Below, piece after piece: positions 7,646 to 15,225 of a stretch of DNA of 27,846 bases. The notes beneath the pieces were generated by a model, which worked only from the letters and a program-made list of their open reading frames with translations, did not search any database and was not told the origin of the DNA. A program made the position numbers and the translations under genes. Position 1 is the stretch's first letter. Every line of letters starts with the position of its first letter. The stretch is from CAZGKX01 sp964525945 (GTDB taxonomy: Bacteria; Pseudomonadota; Gammaproteobacteria; Legionellales; Legionellaceae), in assembly GCA_964525945.1 (NCBI GenBank), contig CAZGKX010000035.1, forward strand, positions 1-27,846. Direction: 5' to 3'.

Positions 7646-8115
7646 TTTTTCGACGAGCGTCCCGCACTGATCAAGCGGTTTTATGCGAGGCATTTGAAGA
7701 GGAGAACCGTTGTCCTGACGACTGCCATAAATATTTTATTGGGCAAGATTTAAGGCAATGTGAATTCGTTCTTGTTATGAATGATGAAAATCAATTGATG
7801 GGGCATGCCCTCATTTTATGGCAATCGCGATTAAAACAGCACCGATGGTCACAGACACCAGAAATAATGGATGTGTATGTTTATTCGAAGTTTAGGCGGC
7901 TTGGTGTTGCCCGCACGTTAGTCCTCCACCTCGAGGAGATGATAAAAAAAAAGGGGTTCGAGAAATCTGGTTTGGGCGTGAATGCAGGCGAGGCACGCGT
8001 TCACATTCACAATCTTTATAGAGGCATGGGATATTATCCTATAGGGACTGATCAACTTGCCGAAGGGGACGTGATGGTGTATGAAAAAATCCTTGCTATG
8101 ATTTTTGAGAAATAG
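7642..8115 (+). CDS. GNAT family N-acetyltransferase
   Basis: A single-domain GNAT protein of 157 residues. The acetyl-CoA pyrophosphate loop is in YSKFRRLGVARTLVLHLEE (the R/Q-x-x-G-x-A/G motif), preceded by the strand PEIMDVYV. The C-terminus has NLYRGMGYYPIG, the usual NxxxYxxxGF/Y segment. It starts within the deacetylase stop (ATGA overlap), so the two proteins are made together. In mycothiol synthesis MshD, also GNAT-fold but with two domains, acetylates the cysteinyl amine; this single-domain enzyme could take an analogous role, but a general role is equally possible from sequence alone. Ten N follow 11 bases after its stop. Confidence 0.85.
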   Translation: MIFRRASRTDQAVLCEAFEEENRCPDDCHKYFIGQDLRQCEFVLVMNDENQLMGHALILWQSRLKQHRWSQTPEIMDVYVYSKFRRLGVARTLVLHLEEMIKKKGFEKSGLGVNAGEARVHIHNLYRGMGYYPIGTDQLAEGDVMVYEKILAMIFEK

Positions 8116-8126
8116 GGCGGCAGTCA

Positions 8127-8136
8127 NNNNNNNNNN
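8127..8136. other. Assembly gap (10 N), intergenic
   Basis: Ten N between the GNAT gene and the 3' end of the leftward kinase-like gene. A terminator or further sequence could be missing here. Confidence 0.95.
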
Positions 8137-8235
8137 AAATCAAAGTGAAATATCACTAAGATAAGCAGGATTCGCAATGAGTATCGCACGCTACCAACTA
8201 ATTAATTTCTGTTTAGAAATCGCAAACTCTTTGTA

Positions 8236-9408
8236 TTATTTGGGTGTGCCTCCTTTTACGGGGCTATCTATCCATAAGCCGCCTTCATTGTCTTCACTGG
8301 ACACCACGCTGTGTTTGCAAGAGGAGTCCTCTTCTACGCTTAAAGAACAATCGGAGACAAACCATGAAGGTCTTTTATGGGCCCACGGGCTTTTATTGGA
8401 AAAAATGAACGCCGTTCGTAAAGAAAAAGCGGTTGTAAAATCAACAAGCTCTTGTTCATGCGCAAGGATATTTTCTTGGTTAATTGAAAATTGTTGTAAA
8501 CGATGGTTAAATTTTACAGCAAGTTGTTCTGCGGCAGCGGATGCTAGATACGTTTGAAAGGCAGCATCATTCAATACTGCTGCTTCCAACTGCATTTGGC
8601 GCGTACGAATGAACGTGACAAATAACTCGGCATCTTGGGCGGGCATTGTTCCCTCGACCAATTGTTGTATATATTCCGAGGGTAAGAGCAGTATTTTTAG
8701 GATGGCTTGCCAGCGTTCTTGACGAAAATACGCGCTATTTGAAAAATTGTTATCGACGATCTTGCTGGGCCGAGGATTTTGCCTTTCTTCAATCATGTCT
8801 AACCAATTGTACGCTTGTGGATTCACCAAATCAGGCAATCCCATGATTTGTGAACGTGTTAAGTCAGACAGCACGTATTGGCCGGGATCTCGCATGTGGG
8901 CGAACGACCAATCGCCATCAATCTTAATCACCTGACGCAAATGATTTAAACCCACGTTCCCATTTTTTAAATCCACCTCGAATAAAAACAACGATACCAA
9001 AAGGACTTCGCCCAAGCCGGTGTAGATACCCTCATTAAAATCGCGCTGTTTTCCCCTAGGTAGAGGCTCAAAATCAAGCACTTCGTTGGATAAAATATAG
9101 TAAGTGCCTAAATCGCCATGGCATACCAAGCGTGTTTCCGGTTGCTCTTCGCAAATTAAACGCAAGAATTCGCACGCCAATAAGGTGCTCCGTGCTTGCA
9201 TTGGCGTATCCATTGCTTTTCTAATCCAAGACGTGTTGTCGGCAAGTTGTATTTTTTTTATGCGATGTGAATATTGGCTAGATGTGTTGATGTCCACTGG
9301 GTGTCGAAAAAAGCGGCCACGCACGATTGGACAGTGTCCATTTTTTCTTTCACTGGGCTCTTGCATTGCGATTTCTTTTATCAATGGCATTGAAAACCAG
9401 CATAACAT
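8236..9408 (-). CDS. Kinase-like protein, candidate secreted effector
   Basis: I cannot name a family with certainty. In this 390-residue protein, about residues 95-175 contain TRLVCHGDLGTYYILSNEV, YTGLGEVLLVSLFLFEVDLKNGNVGL and VIKIDGDWSFA. VDLKNGNVGL followed by KIDGDW resembles a kinase catalytic loop (D-x-K-x-x-N) and metal-binding D-x-D. Proteins with such a GLG...EVDLK.GN....KIDGDW core occur, to my knowledge, among uncharacterised Legionella and Coxiella proteins. No clear P-loop or N-lobe is visible. The C-terminal 200 residues are helical and polar, with no signal peptide. The start could be ATG 9408, 9390 or 9366. It is divergent from the ankyrin gene, and a Dot/Icm-type effector role is inferred from that context. 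Confidence 0.6.
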   Translation of the reverse strand: MLCWFSMPLIKEIAMQEPSERKNGHCPIVRGRFFRHPVDINTSSQYSHRIKKIQLADNTSWIRKAMDTPMQARSTLLACEFLRLICEEQPETRLVCHGDLGTYYILSNEVLDFEPLPRGKQRDFNEGIYTGLGEVLLVSLFLFEVDLKNGNVGLNHLRQVIKIDGDWSFAHMRDPGQYVLSDLTRSQIMGLPDLVNPQAYNWLDMIEERQNPRPSKIVDNNFSNSAYFRQERWQAILKILLLPSEYIQQLVEGTMPAQDAELFVTFIRTRQMQLEAAVLNDAAFQTYLASAAAEQLAVKFNHRLQQFSINQENILAHEQELVDFTTAFSLRTAFIFSNKSPWAHKRPSWFVSDCSLSVEEDSSCKHSVVSSEDNEGGLWIDSPVKGGTPK

Positions 9409-9574
9409 TCATGATCCATTTCGCCAAGCGATCCCACGTTCGCAGTGAGCAACTTGCCATGGCCGATCCATCGCTTGAAAAAATACAAATGAAGCCAATA
9501 AATAATTCAGTGTGTCATTTATCTGTTCTTGATGGTAAAATGCGCACTTTTATGGTTTGTAACGAGCACACTTT

Positions 9575-10813
9575 ATGCCAGGATTTTCATCATTAACCTT
9601 TGCCGAAAGGCCTGTTTCTAGCGATTTTGAGCAATATTTTGTATGGCTCATCGCGGCCGCGCGCGCTGGCAATCGTCAGGGGGTTCGGGATATTCTCGAT
9701 TATTATCCAAAAGCGGTTGATCGAACGGATAAATACGGACGTACAGCGCTTATGTATGCTGCTGAAAATGGCTTTGATTCCATCTGTTCTACGTTAATTT
9801 ATCGTAAGGCGAGCGTTGATATCAAAGCACGCGATGAAGCCAATGATTGTGACTTAACCGCATTGTTCTTGGCCGTTAAAAACAATCATCTGCACGTTGT
9901 TAAAATTTTATTGGCATCGAAACCAAGCACGAGCGATGTGTTACATTTCGCCGCTGTTCATGGCAATTTAGCCATTGTTCAAGAACTCATTGCCTACGAT
10001 GGAACTCTTTTGAATCAGCGGGATGCTTTAGGTAAAACAGCTTTATTTATTGCCACTGAGAATGGCGATGTCAATATGGTTGATTATTTAATTCATCAAG
10101 GTGCTGATATAGAATGCGCTGTGGTCCATTCGTCGCGCCCTGATTATGCTCCTTTAACCCCTCGGATTTTGGCATGTTATTTAAAATTAAAAATGGCAGA
10201 TCATTCAGCGTTGGCTTCAAAAAAATTCCAGCATATTGAGAACTTGTTAGCAAAGTCTGGGGCAATGGCAACGTTACATCCTGAAACTATTTTAACTTTA
10301 TTAAATACCTTGCTCGATAAAATCGAAACATCCCACGCAGGATGTTTCAATGGTATTACTAATTTTTCTAAATACAATATGCTTGTTAAAATACGTTCCT
10401 GGCTTGAACCACGTATTAGCAATAAAACCCTTAAATCAGAAAACATACAAAACAGACTTCTCATTATGGTGTCAAAAATTTGTGCTGAATCGGACCGGTT
10501 TTATTCAATGAGCCGACCCGATAGTTTAAAAGAGTTTAGGGCTTGGGCGGATTGGCACTGTCCTTATTATCAAAATAACATAAAACCTTATGAAAGCGCC
10601 CAAGCTTTTGAGGAGGATTTTAAATACATTCAATCCCGCATTGCTCTGCCTTCACTCAATGGGCAAAAATGGAATGAACTGGTGAACCAAAAACAAGCAC
10701 CTATTGTTCCTTTGTTGATAAAAAATAATATTTTTCATACACCTCTACGGGCTTCTGAAGAGCTCTTCGGCCCAAACGAAATAGTTGCTGCTCTACAAAG
10801 TCTATTTAGGTAG
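9575..10813 (+). CDS. Ankyrin repeat protein, candidate effector
   Basis: The 412-residue product has four to five ankyrin repeats in roughly residues 20-180: DKYGRTALMYAAENG, LTALFLAVKNNHLHVVKILL, VLHFAAVHGNLAIVQELI and ALGKTALFIATENGDVNMVDYLIHQGAD. The C-terminal 230 residues match nothing I recognise. Ankyrin proteins mediate protein binding and are common among effectors of intracellular bacteria. The ATG at 9575 has no Shine-Dalgarno sequence, and an in-frame TAA lies 15 bases upstream. Another frame (9459-9596) ends just inside this gene, and a single extra T in the TTTT run near 9583-9586 would join MADPSLEKIQ... to the ankyrin frame. The native N-terminus may therefore be about 40 residues longer. 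Confidence 0.8.
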   Translation: MPGFSSLTFAERPVSSDFEQYFVWLIAAARAGNRQGVRDILDYYPKAVDRTDKYGRTALMYAAENGFDSICSTLIYRKASVDIKARDEANDCDLTALFLAVKNNHLHVVKILLASKPSTSDVLHFAAVHGNLAIVQELIAYDGTLLNQRDALGKTALFIATENGDVNMVDYLIHQGADIECAVVHSSRPDYAPLTPRILACYLKLKMADHSALASKKFQHIENLLAKSGAMATLHPETILTLLNTLLDKIETSHAGCFNGITNFSKYNMLVKIRSWLEPRISNKTLKSENIQNRLLIMVSKICAESDRFYSMSRPDSLKEFRAWADWHCPYYQNNIKPYESAQAFEEDFKYIQSRIALPSLNGQKWNELVNQKQAPIVPLLIKNNIFHTPLRASEELFGPNEIVAALQSLFR

Positions 10814-10867
10814 CAAAGACGGGTCATTGGGTGATAGAAGTGGATATAATTGCGGTGATGGCACGTT

Positions 10868-12028
10868 TTATGCGAGGTTTTGATAAAGTTGCGCGACCTG
10901 TTTCGCTACATTTTGCCATGAATAATGTGCGATGTTCATATTGCAGGTAAACAGGGAGGGTTGTTCAATAAATTTTAAGAGTACGTCTGCTATAAAATGC
11001 GGAGCATTGGACGGTATGACACAATGCCGATTATGGGCTTCAATCATTTCAGCAACCCCACAATGTTGGGTCACGATAACGGGTGTACCACAAGCAATGG
11101 CTTCTAAGGCCACTAACCCAAATGACTCATAATAAGAAGGTAAAACAACCAGGTCGGCGCTTTGATAGTACTTTGCCAGTTGCTCGGGCTTGCATTGTTT
11201 GACAATGTGAATGGAAGGGTGCAACGCGAATAATTCGATTTTACTCTGGATATTTTCTCTATGCTCACCCACGATGGTTAATTCAAGAAAACCAGGCATA
11301 CCCTCCTCGAGCAACTGGCAGGCTTCCAATAAACGATCAAGTCCTTTAATGGCTTGGGCACGGCCCACAAACAATAAATGAAGTCGATCGGATAACGCCA
11401 AAGTATCTGTGGCGGGCTTAAAAATGGATGTGTTGATGGCGGGTGTGATGATTTTTATTTTATCTTCTGGGGTTTGATGAAAGCGCTGCAAATGATGGTG
11501 TTCGGAAGAGCTGTTGGCGATAATGTAAGTGACTTGTTGCGTTAATAATTGTTCAATGCCGTTTCGGTATTCATTGACGTGATCCGTTTGGTTATTGAAA
11601 TATTTTGCCCGTTCTATCGTATGAAAATTCATAATAACCGGGATATTTTTTTGTGTACGCTGGTTGTATTGCACGGCTATCAATCCAGATAGGTAATAAT
11701 GGCAATGAAACGCCGTGTAGCATAATTTGTTTTCAACAATGAACAGCAATAATTGCTCAGTAAATTCATGGGTCAATGTCGCTATTGTGCTGAGGGGTAG
11801 TGGTTGCTCTGAGCCGGCTGTTAAATGAATTAAACGCAAATGTTTGGATAGCTCTACGATACGGGGTTGTTCGGTGTCGTGGCGGCGGGTATAAATATCA
11901 ATGCAGAGATCAGATGCAGCAAGGGCGTGGCTTAATTCCCATGTATAGGTGTTCATTCCCCCTATTTCTTGATCCCCTGTACACACAGCAGGGCAGGTAT
12001 GAAAGGAAAGCATGGCAATGTGTCGCAT
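10868..12028 (-). CDS. GT4 glycosyltransferase resembling MshA (D-inositol-3-phosphate glycosyltransferase)
   Basis: A GT-B fold retaining glycosyltransferase of 386 residues. The N-terminus MRHIAMLSFHTCP...IGGMNTYTWELSHAL parallels MshA, which begins with (R/V)AM(I/L)S.HTSP...GGMNVY; FHCHYYLSG matches MshA HSHYWLSG. The C-terminal domain has LLFVGRAQAIKGLDRLL, the nucleotide-sugar motif PSYYESFGLVALEAIACGTPVI and a GVAEMI loop. MshA moves GlcNAc from UDP-GlcNAc to 1D-myo-inositol 3-phosphate. An AAGGGA ribosome binding site precedes the ATG. The gene is on the opposite strand, between the ankyrin gene and bioF, but in the same accessory block as ino1 and the PIG-L gene. Related GT4 enzymes such as sucrose-phosphate synthases share part of the motif set, so the acceptor is not proven. 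Confidence 0.8.
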   Translation of the reverse strand: MRHIAMLSFHTCPAVCTGDQEIGGMNTYTWELSHALAASDLCIDIYTRRHDTEQPRIVELSKHLRLIHLTAGSEQPLPLSTIATLTHEFTEQLLLFIVENKLCYTAFHCHYYLSGLIAVQYNQRTQKNIPVIMNFHTIERAKYFNNQTDHVNEYRNGIEQLLTQQVTYIIANSSSEHHHLQRFHQTPEDKIKIITPAINTSIFKPATDTLALSDRLHLLFVGRAQAIKGLDRLLEACQLLEEGMPGFLELTIVGEHRENIQSKIELFALHPSIHIVKQCKPEQLAKYYQSADLVVLPSYYESFGLVALEAIACGTPVIVTQHCGVAEMIEAHNRHCVIPSNAPHFIADVLLKFIEQPSLFTCNMNIAHYSWQNVAKQVAQLYQNLA

Positions 12029-12124
12029 GAAAATCCCTTAAAACTTGGTAAAACGTTTATTAGTGTAGTTGTTATTTGGTATGATGGTTATCGTACCAAT
12101 GGCAGTTACGAACGCAGAGAGTTC

Positions 12125-13246
12125 ATGTTAAATTATAAATTATCGCATTATTTATCCACATTAACGCACAAAGGTTTATACCGTCAACGCCATTGTTTCC
12201 TTAACACGGAGGATGCTCTTTTATTCAGCAGCAATGATTATTTGTCCTTAACAAACGATCCACGTGTTAAAGAGGCTTACCAATTTGGATTTGAGCAATA
12301 TCCAACGGGCAGTGGGGCTTCAATGGTGGTTTGTGGATACCATGCCATACACCAACAGTTGGAACAAGCTTTCGCAACAGCGCTAAATGTCGATAATTGC
12401 TTGTTGTTTTCATCAGGTTTTGCCGCCAATTTAAGCGTGATGGGTTTGTTGGCCCAATTAGACGTGACTTTGTTGGTGGATAAAGCCGTGCATGCCTCTA
12501 TTTACGATGGGTTAAAATTGGCAAACGCTCATTGCACACGTTTTTTGCACAATGATCTCACGGATCTGGTTTTAAAATTACAAGCATCCCGGTCTAACGC
12601 CGCGATCGTCACTGAAAGCACATTTAGCATGAGCGGACAAATGTCACCTTTAAAGGCCATCAATGCGTTAGCAAAACAGCATGATGCTGCATTGTTTGTT
12701 GACGAAGCGCACGCGTTTGGCGTTCGGGGTGCTGAAGGGCTAGGGGCTGTGGTTGAAGCGGGTTTAACCCAACACGATGTGCCTTTACGGATCATTCCGT
12801 TGGGCAAGGCATTCGGAGCCCAAGGTGCGATTGTGGCAGGTCAGGAGCCGTGGATTGAGGCATTGTTGCAGTCTGCTCGTCCCTATATTTATTCAACAGC
12901 GATTAGCCCTGCGATGGCTTATGGGCTTATGGCAACATTACCTATTGTTCAACAAGCCGATGATAGACGTCAGAAATTGGCCGCGTTGGTGAGTTATTTT
13001 CGAGACGCCATTAAAAACTCGCCTCTGCAATGGCGAGACTCTTTAACGCCTATTCAACAATTGCAATTGGGGTGCCCGCACCTTGCTTTATCGTATGCAA
13101 AAAAACTACGTGAACGTGCAATCATCTGTTTAGCCATGCGTCAACCTACTGTCAGTAAAATAGATACCGGACTGCGCGTGATGTTAAACTACCACCATCA
13201 ACCCGAACATATCGACTACTTATTTAAATGCTTGCATGAACATTAA
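12125..13246 (+). CDS. bioF: 8-amino-7-oxononanoate synthase
   Basis: BioF condenses pimeloyl-ACP (or -CoA) with L-alanine to make 7-keto-8-aminopelargonate. It is a fold-type I PLP enzyme of the alpha-oxoamine synthase family. Motifs are LLFSSNDYLSLTNDPRV, GSGASMVVCGYHAIHQQLE, LFSSGFAANLSVM, VDEAHAFGVRG and PLGKAFGAQGAIV with the PLP lysine. The product has 373 residues, near the normal 384. The frame is open to 11969, but the ATG at 12125 follows an AGAG ribosome binding site and matches the family start. It overlaps bioH by 11 bases. A TATGAT at 12080-12085 may be a -10 box. I found no BirA operator here, unlike at bioA/bioB. Confidence 0.95.
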   Translation: MLNYKLSHYLSTLTHKGLYRQRHCFLNTEDALLFSSNDYLSLTNDPRVKEAYQFGFEQYPTGSGASMVVCGYHAIHQQLEQAFATALNVDNCLLFSSGFAANLSVMGLLAQLDVTLLVDKAVHASIYDGLKLANAHCTRFLHNDLTDLVLKLQASRSNAAIVTESTFSMSGQMSPLKAINALAKQHDAALFVDEAHAFGVRGAEGLGAVVEAGLTQHDVPLRIIPLGKAFGAQGAIVAGQEPWIEALLQSARPYIYSTAISPAMAYGLMATLPIVQQADDRRQKLAALVSYFRDAIKNSPLQWRDSLTPIQQLQLGCPHLALSYAKKLRERAIICLAMRQPTVSKIDTGLRVMLNYHHQPEHIDYLFKCLHEH

Positions 13247-13959
13247 TATAACCACACACGGTCAAGGAAAACCGTTGGTATTATTCCATGGTTGGGGATT
13301 TGATAGCCAAATTTGGCATAGTCTNNNNNNNNNNACGGTTGATCTCGCGCTATCAACTCTATTTGGTGGATTTGCCGGGCTCAGGTTTAACGCCTTTGCT
13401 CGAGTGGGATGATTTTAAATCCAATCTATTGTTGCGTTTACCGCCGTCGTTTGCGTTGGGTGGCTGGTCCATGGGAGGATTGCTTGCAACTCGGTTAGCG
13501 AACGAGGCGTTTCCCCGCGTCAGTCAATTGCTCAATATTGCCTCTTCGCCCTATTTTATTCAACAGCCCGATTGGCCAGGAATTGACCGCGCTGTGTTCG
13601 CAACGTTCTACAATAATTTGACAGCTGCACCCGAGCAGACGCGCAATGATTTTATTCGATTGCAATTGCAAGGCCAAGCTCTCCCTCTGATGTCCCGTCA
13701 CATACCCACTCCCGCAAGTTTAGAGGCCGGATTGGATATTTTATTCAATTGGGACCTGCGGGAAATGCTTGCAGAGCTACAGATGCCGGTTTGTTATGTG
13801 TTTGGTAGGTTAGACGCGGTGACTTCTCGTCGAGTGATGCAGCACATGAAAAAAAATTACCCAAAGTTTCGTTATGAAATGATCCATGATGCCGCTCATG
13901 CTCCATTTTTATCCCACCCACAACAATTTATTTCCATCGTGGATGAATTTTTATTATGA
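13236..13959 (+). CDS. bioH: Pimeloyl-[ACP] methyl ester esterase, interrupted by an N gap
   Basis: BioH removes the methyl group from pimeloyl-ACP methyl ester, releasing the biotin precursor. It is an alpha/beta hydrolase. The N-terminal part starts at the ATG at 13236, within the end of bioF, and reads VLFHGWGFDSQIWHSL, the oxyanion-hole region. After ten N at 13325-13334 the protein continues LYLVDLPGSG, the nucleophile elbow GGWSMGG (catalytic Ser), FGRLDAV (Asp) and DAAHAPFLSHP (His), so the triad is complete. The two parts are in different frames as written, so the real gap length is unlikely to be ten (9 or 12 restores the frame). Its stop overlaps the bioD start (ATGA). Confidence 0.92.
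13325..13334. other. Assembly gap (10 N) inside bioH
   Basis: Ten N. The flanking bioH frames are out of register by one base, so the placeholder length is probably wrong. Confidence 0.95.
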
Positions 13960-14612
13960 AATCTTATTTTATTGTAGGAACAGATACCGATTGTGGTAAA
14001 ACCTATGTCACGTGTGAGTTAGTGCGTGTTTTACAACATAATAATTATCAGGTGAAGGCCATTAAACCGGTGGCGAGTGGTTGCAGTGAATCCAACGGTC
14101 AATGGTGCAACGAAGATGCCATGAAACTAGCGCGCCTTCAGCAATTGAACCCCGAGGATATCAGCCCCTGGGTTTTCCACTTACCGGTATCACCGCACAT
14201 TGCTGCCGCAAAAGAAGGGCGGGTGGTCTCGGCAAAACAGATTGCTGAATATTGCCAAAACAACCAAACCCTGCCGCTTGATTATTTGTTGATTGAAGGG
14301 GCGGGTGGATTGATTGTGCCTTTAAATGCTGAGGAAACATGGTTGGATGTATTGGCGCAGTGCCATATCCCAGTGATTTTAGTGGTTGGAATGAAATTGG
14401 GTTGCATTAACCATGCTTTATTGACGGCTGTTGCATTCAAGGCAAACCATATTCAATGTGCGGGTTGGATCGCGAATTGTTTGACGCCTTCGATGTTGTT
14501 TGTGAAGGAAAACATTGAAACATTGGCGTACAAATTACCCTTTCCATTGTTACAGGTGCTCGAATACCAAGGGACGATGGATGAGGTGGTCATTGAAAAA
14601 CTTTTAAGCTAA
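13956..14612 (+). CDS. bioD: Dethiobiotin synthetase
   Basis: BioD closes the ureido ring of diaminopelargonate with CO2 and ATP, giving dethiobiotin for BioB. The protein of 218 residues has the P-loop GTDTDCGKTYVT at its N-terminus, IKPVASGC for substrate binding, and LIEGAGGLIVPL, all diagnostic. It starts inside the bioH stop codon (ATGA), so bioF-bioH-bioD form one translationally coupled operon. In several relatives bioC lies between bioH and bioD; here there is no room for it. A weak AT-rich inverted repeat (TTCTAT/ATAGAA) follows, but no convincing terminator. Confidence 0.95.
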   Translation: MKSYFIVGTDTDCGKTYVTCELVRVLQHNNYQVKAIKPVASGCSESNGQWCNEDAMKLARLQQLNPEDISPWVFHLPVSPHIAAAKEGRVVSAKQIAEYCQNNQTLPLDYLLIEGAGGLIVPLNAEETWLDVLAQCHIPVILVVGMKLGCINHALLTAVAFKANHIQCAGWIANCLTPSMLFVKENIETLAYKLPFPLLQVLEYQGTMDEVVIEKLLS

Positions 14613-14754
14613 ATCATTTCTATGTAATTTTCTAAATAGAATTTGCACAATGCATTAATGTTCATCAGAGTTCATCGTAATAGTATTGCCTACCCCAACC
14701 TGTCAAAACGAGACGGAAACCAAGCTCCAACCTGTGGATTAATTTTCATAAGTC

Positions 14755-14822
14755 GTCATTGCGAGCCATAGGCGAAGCAGTGACTTTTTACGATGCCAGG
14801 CAAGGTCATTGCTCGCAATGAC
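14755..14822. repeat. Palindromic interspersed repeat (GTCATTGCGAGC family)
   Basis: Arms GTCATTGCGAGC (14755-14766) and GCTCGCAATGAC (14811-14822) are perfect 12-base inverted repeats around a 44-base centre that contains GGCGAAGCAGTGAC. Similar GTCATTGCGAGC...GAAGC sequences are widespread intergenic repeats in many bacterial genomes. It has no coding capacity and resembles a REP- or MITE-like element. Confidence 0.75.
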
Positions 14823-14864
14823 AGAGTTCTTGCTCACAGTGACCTGTCAAAACTCATTTAAGGT

Positions 14865-14894
14865 TTTACACCCTTGCCACTTGTTCGCTATAAT
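14865..14894 (+). promoter_or_regulatory. Promoter of the FmdB-DUF502-aspS operon
   Basis: TTTACA at 14865-14870, 18-base spacer and a consensus TATAAT at 14889-14894, 40 bases before the ATG of the FmdB-type gene. Confidence 0.6.
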
Positions 14895-14934
14895 CTTTTT
14901 TTTCAGATACTCCATGAGAAACAAAGAGATTTCT

Positions 14935-15225
14935 ATGCCGATTTATGAATACGAATGCTCACATTGCCAACAACAATTTGATTTAATGCAAAAAATGAGT
15001 GAAGATGCTATAAAAACATGCCCTAACTGTTCAAATGACACACTTGTTCGGTTAGTATCAGCTGCGGGCTTCCAACTAAAAGGCACCGGTTGGTATGCCA
15101 CTGATTTTAAAGACAAAGGCAAGCCTGAGGCCAAAGCTAAAAATGCGGGTGCCTCAAAAAATACCTCTCAAACGGCACCTGCTTCGGCTCCATCACCCGT
15201 ATCGAAAAAGGGTGAAACGGATTGA
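14935..15225 (+). CDS. FmdB-family zinc ribbon protein
   Basis: A 96-residue protein that begins MPIYEYECSHC, the hallmark of the FmdB/regulatory zinc-ribbon family. The zinc ligands are Cys8-x2-Cys11 and Cys29-x2-Cys32. The rest (GFQLKGTGWYATDF) is also conserved in the family, and the tail is a low-complexity Ala/Ser/Pro/Lys region. The function is not established; these proteins are thought to bind nucleic acid or act as regulators. The start at 14935 follows AAAGAGA; the frame is open upstream to 14809, but homology begins at MPIYEY. Its stop overlaps the TTG start of the DUF502 gene. Linkage to DUF502 and aspS is a recurring gammaproteobacterial arrangement. Confidence 0.9.
   Translation: MPIYEYECSHCQQQFDLMQKMSEDAIKTCPNCSNDTLVRLVSAAGFQLKGTGWYATDFKDKGKPEAKAKNAGASKNTSQTAPASAPSPVSKKGETD

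Larger units (their letters stand above)
14613..14934. other. Intergenic region with a repeat element and a promoter
   Basis: This 322-base stretch has no credible gene. It holds a 68-base palindromic element (14755-14822), 12-base direct repeats ACCTGTCAAAAC at 14698-14709 and 14842-14853 bracketing it, and the promoter of the next operon. Confidence 0.7.

Noticed and set aside
8177..8557. 126-residue plus-strand frame starting with a plausible ATG
   Set aside because: Most of it is antisense to the kinase-like gene, its composition is odd (Ser/Cys-rich), and it has no recognisable domain.
12030..12124. Second BirA operator before bioF
   Set aside because: There are GGTT-like fragments but no pair of half-sites with 14-15 base spacing.
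14698..14853. Start of a CRISPR array
   Set aside because: Only two copies of a 12-base repeat and one palindrome; no regular spacing and no cas genes.
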